A DNA stretch of 5,934 nucleotides from Simkania negevensis (lineage in GTDB: Bacteria; Chlamydiota; Chlamydiia; Chlamydiales; JAFITR01). Below the pieces are notes generated by a model. That model had not been told where the DNA came from. It did not search any database and saw nothing but the letters and a program-made list of their open reading frames with translations. Where the stretch lies: positions 1 through 5,934 of the forward strand of contig JAFITR010000094.1 in NCBI GenBank assembly GCA_017116025.1. Reading direction: 5' to 3'. Shown piece by piece: positions 1 to 4,989 of this stretch (the stretch's first letter is position 1; every line of letters begins with the position of its first letter). The position numbers were made by a program, and so were the translations under genes.

Positions 1-11
1 GCCTTCAGCCT

Positions 12-32
12 GTAAGCAATTGAATTGCTTAC
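12..32. terminator. Perfect inverted repeat downstream of the cysteine-rich gene, possible terminator
   Basis: Arms GTAAGCAAT (12-20) and ATTGCTTAC (24-32) pair perfectly over 9 bp around a 3-base TGA loop. The repeat lies 21 bp beyond the minus-strand stop codon at 54-56, where a transcript end would be expected. Against a classical Rho-independent terminator, the stem is AT-rich and no T-run follows on either strand. It could instead be an mRNA 3'-end stabiliser, a bidirectional terminator shared with an unseen gene to the left, or a protein-binding palindrome. Confidence 0.35.
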
Positions 33-53
33 GCGTATCTTAGGTCGTTTACT

Positions 54-833
54 CTATAGAGGCACGCACTGATTATTTATACATTGCCTCTGCCAGGTAC
101 AACAGCTACCACCACAACATTGATTCGTCTGACAATCAGCATTAAGTGAACACGATGCACCTCCACCACGCAATGCTACGCACCCTCCATTGATGCAATT
201 TTGCCCCTCGGCACAACATTTAATACCACACGGCTTGTCGCAATACGTACATTCATCTGCTATGCATATCTGCTTCTGCGAACAACATTTGGCGCCACAA
301 CATAGATGCGCCTGACATTGATCGTCTCTAACGCACGAAGCTCTTTCAGGCCGCAGACATTGTCTGGTTGTATTGTCGCAGACATCGTCTAACGCACAAC
401 ATTTATCGCCACAGCAGAGATGCGTCTGACATTGATCGTTCGTAGCACATGGTTGACCTCCGATGCCTATCGTCTCGCAATGGCCATTGTAGCATACCAT
501 GTTTTCAGCACCACAGTCACTGTTTGATGAACAGCGACAAGAGTGAGAACCCAAAACCATACAAGATAAACCTGCTCTACAACAAAACTGGCCTTGCGAG
601 CAACCCTCTGGGAAATTCGGTCCACAACCTTTTTGCTGTTTTACTGGTGAAGGGCTAGAGCGACACAAACCAACATCGGACAAGAGCAGACAAGATAGAC
701 TCTCCTTACAACAAAATTGACCTGGCGAACAACCCTCTGGCAGATGCGGTCCACAAGCTTCTGCAAAAAGTTGTGTCGAAGCAAAAAAGCAACAACAAAA
801 AACGAACAACGATACGATGATATTTTTTTTCAC
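54..833 (-). CDS. Secreted cysteine-rich protein with repeated disulfide modules
   Basis: This encodes 259 residues and I cannot assign a named family. The start is GTG at 833, preceded by GGAGG (838-842) four bases upstream. The overlapping ATG at 835-837 is out of frame and directly abuts the GGAGG. Residues 1-26 form a signal peptide: basic MKKN, a hydrophobic core with Cys13-15, then a likely cleavage after AEA26 or A24. The mature part holds 46 cysteines, about one residue in five. Two modules (27-57, 70-99) show C-x7-C-x5-CC-x5-C-x7/8-C, the C-C-CC-C-C order of cystine-knot miniproteins. Three (129-159, 167-195, 228-256) show C-x5-C-x4-CC-x3-CC-x5-C-x4/6-C, reminiscent of Dickkopf-type Cys-rich domains. 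Shorter versions lie at 101-119 and 198-218. Inference: a disulfide-stabilised envelope or secreted protein. Chlamydiae cross-link their outer envelope through Cys-rich proteins (OmcA, OmcB), but there is no visible similarity to those. It lies 92 bp downstream of a co-directional membrane protein gene. Confidence 0.85.
   Translation of the reverse strand: MKKNIIVSLFVFCCCFFASTQLFAEACGPHLPEGCSPGQFCCKESLSCLLLSDVGLCRSSPSPVKQQKGCGPNFPEGCSQGQFCCRAGLSCMVLGSHSCRCSSNSDCGAENMVCYNGHCETIGIGGQPCATNDQCQTHLCCGDKCCALDDVCDNTTRQCLRPERASCVRDDQCQAHLCCGAKCCSQKQICIADECTYCDKPCGIKCCAEGQNCINGGCVALRGGGASCSLNADCQTNQCCGGSCCTWQRQCINNQCVPL
283..439. repeat. Internal 114-bp-period duplication in the cysteine-rich gene
   Basis: Segments 283-325 and 397-439 are both 43 bp and differ at only 5 positions by my count. 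They are offset by 114 bp, exactly 38 codons. They encode the first halves of the eight-cysteine modules starting at Cys129 and Cys167, including the shared DQCQ and HLCCG residues. The nucleotide identity, including silent positions, suggests a relatively recent tandem duplication or gene conversion rather than convergence of cysteine spacing alone. Confidence 0.75.
590..760. repeat. Second internal repeat pair (six-cysteine modules, 129-bp period)
   Basis: The DNA around 590-630 and 720-760 shares blocks such as CAACCCTCTGG and CGGTCCACAA, offset by about 129 bp (43 codons). These encode the shared residues CGP, PEGCS, GQFCC and LSC of the two N-terminal six-cysteine modules (Cys27-57 and Cys70-99). 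The pair is independent of the eight-cysteine repeat family in the same gene, so the protein seems to have grown by duplication of two module types. Boundaries are approximate. Confidence 0.6.
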
Positions 834-880
834 ACATCCTCCAATTAACCACGTGGATCATTTACCGTTCCGATGAAACG

Positions 881-919
881 CCTCCGTCTCTCTCTGTCGA
901 CAACAAAGAGATCTGGAGG
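881..919 (-). terminator. Intercistronic hairpin between the two minus-strand genes
   Basis: Read on the minus strand, CCTCC (915-919) pairs with GGAGG (881-885). After a 3x3 internal loop, TCTCTTTGT pairs with ACAGAGAGA through nine pairs including one U-G wobble, leaving a five-base loop. The hairpin begins six bases after the TAA (926-928) of the upstream gene. Only a short GTTT follows, so it is not a textbook intrinsic terminator. It may give partial termination, protect the upstream message's 3' end, or separate expression of the two genes. The GGAGG in its 3' arm is not next to a start codon. Confidence 0.4.
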
Positions 920-925
920 GTGACT

Positions 926-1660
926 TTACCCCAAATCTTCTTCAGCCTTCTTCATCAGTGCAAGACGTGCTAACATCACCTCGGGGAGAGCAGGGTTGTC
1001 GGAAAGGTTAAGAACAACTTCGTCTTCAGGGTCTTGCAGCAGTATCTCAAAGACGGAGCTTGGTAATGACGGGTTTGTCGCCAGCCTTGAACGCACCTGC
1101 ACGCGGGTGTCGCGCGCCAACGCTTTCAGCGTAGCAGGAGGAGTACGAGGGTTTTTAGCAATATAAGAGCGTACCTTGATGGAATCTGCCGTGCCCAACT
1201 TATGCAGTAGCTCAGGAGGCGTAACGGGATTACCTGCTAGGCAAAGCATGATCTTTTCTTTGTGGATAGGCGCTTTCGTTGCGTACTGATAGGTCTGAAC
1301 AAGCCGCTTGCTGTCGTTTGCCGTCGTACGCGCCTCTTGAAGGTAGTAGTCATCCATAGAAAAGACAACAACAGCAACGACAACAGAAACGATCCCTGCA
1401 CAAGCAAAATAAAGCTGCACCTTTGGCCTATTGTCAGGCAGTGCCGTATCATACTGCTTCTTGTTTCTCCTGTACATAACGATCACACTCGCCCCCCACC
1501 CTACAATGAAAGCACCTGCCGCCGAGCTAAGAGCAAGGCCAACAAGCTCTAACAGCCAAACGCTATATGCCTCCTTCATAAAAAGAATTGCGATCATCGT
1601 CGAGATCGTAATGGCAAAGATAGAACAAAGAAATCCTATAATCGTCGCCCTTTTCGCCAT
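926..1660 (-). CDS. Membrane protein with C-terminal LRV-type helical repeats
   Basis: I chose the ATG at 1658-1660 because AGGAGG (1666-1671) lies five bases upstream. An in-frame ATG at 1753 would add 31 residues without a good ribosome site and would cover the likely promoter. The protein has 244 residues. Hydrophobic segments at about 6-27, 34-62 and 81-100, with positive charge at MAKR and RRNKK, predict a cytoplasmic N-terminus and an exported C-terminus. Residues 138-240 form four units with Asn-Pro at 144, 170, 196 and 222, exactly 26 residues apart. Their pattern is LAxNPxxPxxxLxxLxxD followed by VRS or a degenerate equivalent, typical of leucine-rich-repeat-variant (LRV)/HEAT-like solenoids, which usually bind other proteins. 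No catalytic residues are evident. It reads toward the cysteine-rich gene and may be cotranscribed with it. The function is unknown; a scaffold or binding role facing the periplasm is inference. Confidence 0.8.
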   Translation of the reverse strand: MAKRATIIGFLCSIFAITISTMIAILFMKEAYSVWLLELVGLALSSAAGAFIVGWGASVIVMYRRNKKQYDTALPDNRPKVQLYFACAGIVSVVVAVVVFSMDDYYLQEARTTANDSKRLVQTYQYATKAPIHKEKIMLCLAGNPVTPPELLHKLGTADSIKVRSYIAKNPRTPPATLKALARDTRVQVRSRLATNPSLPSSVFEILLQDPEDEVVLNLSDNPALPEVMLARLALMKKAEEDLG

Positions 1661-1665
1661 ACTTG

Positions 1666-1671
1666 CCTCCT
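1666..1671 (-). promoter_or_regulatory. Ribosome binding site deciding the membrane-protein start
   Basis: The minus strand reads AGGAGG, a perfect anti-16S complement, five bases before the ATG at 1658-1660. This places the true start 31 codons inside the longest open frame. Confidence 0.8.
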
Positions 1672-1697
1672 GCAGTATATATAATTGCTGTGTTCGC

Positions 1698-1726
1698 ACT
1701 CTACTTAAACAAACATATATTGACAA
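1698..1726 (-). promoter_or_regulatory. Candidate promoter for the minus-strand membrane-protein gene
   Basis: On the minus strand, a -35-like TTGTCA (1721-1726) is followed after exactly 17 bp by a -10-like TAGAGT (1698-1703). They match the sigma70 consensus at 5/6 and 4/6 positions. The predicted start near 1691 would give a leader of roughly 30 bases that includes the AGGAGG. The plus strand shows a perfect TTGACA at 1720-1725, but nothing resembling a -10 at the right distance, so I did not assign an ispF promoter there. Confidence 0.4.
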
Positions 1727-1812
1727 GTCCTCGATATTTTTTTCTTCCCTCAAAAGTAGATATATCCGAAAATGCCTTGCTTGTTTTTATCATAAGGAGA
1801 AGAGACAATATT

Positions 1813-2298
1813 ATGAAGATTAGAACAGGATTAGGGCAAGATAGCCACCGTTTTTGTACAGAGGAATCATCTAAACCTTGTATTCTTGCAGGGCTCACTT
1901 TCGAAGAGACACCTGGTCTCCAAGCAAACTCTGACGGCGACGTCGTCTTCCACGCTCTCTGTAACGCAATCACTTCGGTAACGGGGGTTCATATCCTAGG
2001 GGCTATTGCTGACGACTTGTGCCACAAGGACGGCATCACCGACAGCCAGGTCTACCTTGAAGAAGCGCTCAAGACATTGGGCAACCAGTCGATCTCTCAC
2101 ATTGCCATTGCGTTGGAAGGTAAGAAGCCGAAGTTTCTCCACCGTATTGGCGAGATGAAGGAGAAGATTGCGCGGGTGATGGATATCGACACGGACCAGA
2201 TAGGGATCACAGCGACGACAGGGGAAGGGCTTACCGACTTTGGCTGTGGCGACGGCATCCAATGTCTCTGTATCATCACCACTGTCACCGCTCAATAG
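1813..2298 (+). CDS. ispF: 2-C-methyl-D-erythritol 2,4-cyclodiphosphate synthase
   Basis: IspF makes methylerythritol cyclodiphosphate from CDP-methylerythritol 2-phosphate, releasing CMP, in the cytoplasmic MEP pathway to isoprenoids. The 161-residue product has the family length. Metal ligands are visible as Asp10 and His12 (GQDSH) and His47 (SDGDVVFHA). The TTGEGL motif near residues 140-145 corresponds to the TTTEKL segment of the E. coli enzyme. I chose ATG 1813 because it gives the normal IspF N-terminus. The purine-rich AAGGAGAAGAGA (1794-1805) upstream can serve as ribosome site, though AAGGAG itself is 13 bases away. An in-frame ATG at 1663 would add 50 unrelated residues. The stretch after the HA motif (GVHILGAIADD) lacks the usual GDIG...FPDTD and matches the chlamydial version as I recall it. 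The gene's 3' end overlaps the convergent reductase gene by 7 bp. Confidence 0.95.
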   Translation: MKIRTGLGQDSHRFCTEESSKPCILAGLTFEETPGLQANSDGDVVFHALCNAITSVTGVHILGAIADDLCHKDGITDSQVYLEEALKTLGNQSISHIAIALEGKKPKFLHRIGEMKEKIARVMDIDTDQIGITATTGEGLTDFGCGDGIQCLCIITTVTAQ

Positions 2299-3458
2299 AC
2301 GTCAGTCAGATACCGCTTTTCTTTCTTCCATTCTCTAAGGAGAGCGGCAGCCTCTTCCTCGCCGAGCCCCCCTTCTTGTCTAATGATACTCATCATGGCT
2401 TTTTCGACGTCTTTAGCCATATATTTCGCATCGCCGCAGACGTAGAAAATTGCGCCCTGTTCCATCCAATGCCACAACGCTTTCGCATTTTCTATCATCC
2501 GATGTTGCACATATACCTTGGCATTTTGGTCCCGCGAAAAAGCGGTATCGAGGCGCAGCATATCGGCATCAATATAGCGCTGCCACTCCTCTTGGTAAAA
2601 GAAATCGCTGGCGGCATAGCGCTCGCCAAAAAAGAGCCAATGTCTCCCTTTAGCAGCGGCAGCCATTCTTTCTTGCATAAAAGCACGAAAGGGGGCCACC
2701 CCCGTACCTGGCCCTACCATAATAATAGGAATAGCGGAATCTTCCGGCAGCAAAAAGAGTCTCGTTGGCTGTAGATAGACGGGAACAACGTTTTCTCCTT
2801 GCGGAACGTCGTCGATGAGGTAGTGTGTACAGACGCCACGTCTGGCAATATCCGATGTCGTATAGGCTGTTCTTACGACGGTAAAATCAACAGCATCACC
2901 TACCATACTTCTCGACGAAGCGACAGAGTAGAGGCGTGGGATCAGGCGCGTCAAGACATCACAGACATCTTGAAAAGGAGGAGGCAACTCACACAACGCT
3001 GCGAGTGTATCCCACACCTCATGATCGGCGATAAATTTTTTAAACTGATCACGATCAGCAAGGAGCGCTTCAATAGAACGCCGTTTTTCTCCCTTGCTCA
3101 TCCGATCGCAGATGAGCTGCAACAGAGGCCTTGTCGGCGAAGAGAGGTTGCCCTTCTTTTCCAAAAAGCGCTGCAACGTCTCCTCCTCGCCCGAACGGTT
3201 GTCCACAACAATCTCGCTGCCATCACAACCCAACAGCTTCAACATCCGCCCCACAGCCTCTACAGAGCTCGAAGGGATCACAGCAATGCTGTCGCCTGGG
3301 CGGTACTCTATCCCACTACCCGTCAGATCAAGGCGCAGATGGTAGGTACGCCCTTGCCCCTCACGGTTCAAACAATAGCGCTCAACAACGGAGGCAAAAA
3401 AGGGGTTTTTACGCGTCGGCGCATCCAAAGACAATGATTTTGTGCTCTCTCTGTTCAT
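2292..3458 (-). CDS. cysJ: NADPH-dependent flavin reductase, CysJ-like, without flavodoxin domain
   Basis: This 388-residue protein corresponds to the FAD/NADPH half of the sulfite reductase flavoprotein and cytochrome P450 reductase family. It moves electrons from NADPH via FAD to a partner protein. Motifs in order are RPGDS at 53-57 in the FAD domain, RLYS at 175-178 (FAD), GVCTHYL at 208-214 (FAD pyrophosphate), GPGTGVAPFR at 249-258 (NADPH), FFGER at 276-280, SRDQ...KVYVQ at 308-318 (2'-phosphate of NADPH), CGDAKYM at 341-347 and the family ending DVY. Full-length CysJ (about 600 residues) begins with an FMN-binding flavodoxin domain, which is absent; the first 20 residues show no flavodoxin motif. 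Chlamydia also has a short cysJ beside ispF without an obvious CysI. The acceptor is therefore unknown and a role in sulfite reduction is doubtful. The ATG at 3456-3458 has no clear Shine-Dalgarno. The symbol reflects homology only. Confidence 0.9.
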   Translation of the reverse strand: MNRESTKSLSLDAPTRKNPFFASVVERYCLNREGQGRTYHLRLDLTGSGIEYRPGDSIAVIPSSSVEAVGRMLKLLGCDGSEIVVDNRSGEEETLQRFLEKKGNLSSPTRPLLQLICDRMSKGEKRRSIEALLADRDQFKKFIADHEVWDTLAALCELPPPFQDVCDVLTRLIPRLYSVASSRSMVGDAVDFTVVRTAYTTSDIARRGVCTHYLIDDVPQGENVVPVYLQPTRLFLLPEDSAIPIIMVGPGTGVAPFRAFMQERMAAAAKGRHWLFFGERYAASDFFYQEEWQRYIDADMLRLDTAFSRDQNAKVYVQHRMIENAKALWHWMEQGAIFYVCGDAKYMAKDVEKAMMSIIRQEGGLGEEEAAALLREWKKEKRYLTDVY

Positions 3459-3575
3459 AACGCAAACCAGTATCTATCACCACTGCATAAAGGAGCAAAT
3501 ACTATTTTTAGCCGTTGCTCAATACGGGCGCAATCCATACAATGAAATCTTATACGCTATTATGGGGAAGGGGTT
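3459..3575. promoter_or_regulatory. Divergent intergenic region between the reductase gene and murA
   Basis: This 117-bp spacer separates two genes transcribed away from each other, so it must hold promoters for both unless distant ones are used. The murA promoter candidate is listed separately. On the minus strand, TTGCTC (3493-3498) followed after 18 bp by GATACT is only a weak match to a promoter for the reductase gene. No operator-like palindrome was evident. Confidence 0.5.
3515..3543 (+). promoter_or_regulatory. Candidate sigma70/sigma66-type promoter for murA
   Basis: TTGCTC (3515-3520) and TACAAT (3538-3543) are separated by 17 bp. The -10 matches the consensus at 5/6 positions and the -35 at 3/6. 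Transcription would begin near 3550, leaving a leader of about 26 bases containing the purine-rich ribosome site GGGGAAGGGG (3564-3573) just ahead of the murA ATG. Confidence 0.5.
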
Positions 3576-4964
3576 ATGGCTGAGCTATTTAAAATCACAG
3601 GGGGCAAACCACTCGAAGGCTCTATACGCGCCTCTGGGGCAAAAAACGCCGCCACCAAGCTCATTGTCGCATCACTCCTCTCTGACAAAAAATGCATTTT
3701 CACCAACGTCCCCAACATTGGCGACGTGGAGATCACAGCGGAGATGTGCCGTGAGGTGGGGATGGATATCTACTGGGACCGCGAAGCAGGCGTGATGGAG
3801 GTACAGACGCGCGTCTTAAAAACGTCGTACATCCCACAACGTTTCTCCGGCTCCAACCGCATTCCCATCTTGATGATCGGCGCTCTTCTCGGCAGGACGG
3901 ACCAAGACATCATCGTCCCCACGGCTGGAGGCTGCTTCATCGGCAAGCGCGCCATCAACTTCCATATTGACGCCATGCGCCAGCTCGGCGCTGTCATCGA
4001 ATACAGACGCATGAAAAAACAGGGGGCCTACTTCGCCCAAGCACACCACGGCCTAACGGGAACATGCATCGACCTTGCCTACCCCTCTGTAGGGGCAACG
4101 GAGAACACTATCCTCGCCAGCGTACGAGCCAAAGGGGTGACGACAATACGTAACGCCGCCATCGAACCAGAAGTCATCGACCTCATCCTCTTCTTACAAA
4201 AACTCGGTGCAATCATCTCACTTGAAAACGACCGTACGATCCAAGTGAAAGGGACCAAACATTTCTACGACGTCGAACATGAGATTCTCCCCGACCGGCT
4301 AGAGATCGCCTCGCTAGGGATGGCTGCCATCGCAACAAAAGGCAGGGTGTTCGTCGAAGGCGCCCAACAACCACATCTCATCACCTTCCTCAACAAGCTG
4401 CGCGAGGTGGGCGGCGGCTTCAACGTCAAAAAAGAAGGCATCGAATTCTTCTATGATACTCCTCTCAAAGGGAAGGTACACATCGAAACAGACGTATACC
4501 CCGGGTTTGCCACCGACTGGCAACAGCCCTTCACTGTCCTCTTCACACAAGCAGAAGGCAGCTCGATCGTCCACGAAACAGTCTACGAAAACCGCTTCGG
4601 CTATATCAACGAACTCAACAACATGGGCGCAGAAATAGAAACGTTTCAACACTGCCTAGGAGGACGTTCATGCCGCTTCCACGCACACAACTACGACCAT
4701 AGTATCGTCGTCAAAGGCCCCACACCCTTGCACGCCAAAGACATTGACATCCCCGATCTAAGAGCAGGATTTGCCTACATCATGGCCGCCCTTATCGCTC
4801 AAGGCACATCAACCATCTCCGGCACACAATACATCGACCGCGGATATGAGCAGCTCGACAAAAAACTCGCCGCCCTAGGGGCCGACATCACACGCATTGA
4901 CGAAAAAACAGCAGATCAGACAAAATCCCTCTCCGCTTTAGAACAAATCCTACCGAAAGGGTAA
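3576..4964 (+). CDS. murA: UDP-N-acetylglucosamine 1-carboxyvinyltransferase (MurA)
   Basis: MurA transfers enolpyruvate from PEP to UDP-GlcNAc, the first committed step of peptidoglycan precursor synthesis in the cytoplasm. The 462-residue product is about 40 longer than E. coli MurA (419). Visible active-site residues are Lys23-Asn24 (SGAKNAA), Cys120 and Arg125 in the mobile loop (GGCFIGKR), Asp314 (TDWQ, equal to E. coli Asp305), Arg396 (DLRAG) and Arg422 (DRGYE, equal to Arg397). The last 20 or so residues are a polar tail beyond the usual end. ATG 3576 gives the standard N-terminus and has a strong purine-rich ribosome site. Blocks such as GATENTILASV and ETDVYPGF closely resemble C. 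trachomatis MurA as recalled. That enzyme carries Asp at the Cys120 position and is intrinsically fosfomycin-resistant; this one has Cys, predicting the ordinary sensitive chemistry. epmB follows after 25 bp on the same strand and is probably cotranscribed. Confidence 0.96.
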   Translation: MAELFKITGGKPLEGSIRASGAKNAATKLIVASLLSDKKCIFTNVPNIGDVEITAEMCREVGMDIYWDREAGVMEVQTRVLKTSYIPQRFSGSNRIPILMIGALLGRTDQDIIVPTAGGCFIGKRAINFHIDAMRQLGAVIEYRRMKKQGAYFAQAHHGLTGTCIDLAYPSVGATENTILASVRAKGVTTIRNAAIEPEVIDLILFLQKLGAIISLENDRTIQVKGTKHFYDVEHEILPDRLEIASLGMAAIATKGRVFVEGAQQPHLITFLNKLREVGGGFNVKKEGIEFFYDTPLKGKVHIETDVYPGFATDWQQPFTVLFTQAEGSSIVHETVYENRFGYINELNNMGAEIETFQHCLGGRSCRFHAHNYDHSIVVKGPTPLHAKDIDIPDLRAGFAYIMAALIAQGTSTISGTQYIDRGYEQLDKKLAALGADITRIDEKTADQTKSLSALEQILPKG

Positions 4965-4989
4965 CGATTTAACTACTAACAATCTGCCG

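Noticed and set aside
27..27. Possible lipoprotein cysteine at residue 27 of the cysteine-rich protein (position is a residue number)
   Set aside because: AEAC lacks the Leu/Ala-rich lipobox, and the equivalent Cys70 in the second module shows that Cys27 belongs to the disulfide pattern.
52..61. Ten-base palindrome CTCTATAGAG overlapping the stop codon of the cysteine-rich gene
   Set aside because: It has no loop and mostly covers the last codons and stop, so coding constraint or chance explains it.
848..859. CCACGTGG palindrome (E-box-like) between the two minus-strand genes
   Set aside because: A single 8-bp palindrome with no second copy or flanking symmetry is not enough for an operator call.
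1720..1725. Perfect TTGACA on the plus strand upstream of ispF
   Set aside because: No -10-like hexamer occurs 16-19 bp downstream; the pyrimidine-rich TTTCTTCCCTC stands there. The same bases fit better as the -35 of the minus-strand promoter.
1431..1823. Plus-strand 130-codon open frame over the membrane-protein gene and ispF upstream region
   Set aside because: It is antisense to a well-supported repeat protein, has no ribosome site and no recognisable protein character.
2799..3437. Plus-strand 212-codon open frame antisense to the reductase gene
   Set aside because: The opposite strand carries the full set of FAD and NADPH motifs in the right order; this frame is a shadow.
4314..4652. 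Minus-strand 112-codon open frame inside murA
   Set aside because: It lies wholly antisense to conserved MurA sequence; its acidic, Phe-rich composition is typical of a complement frame.
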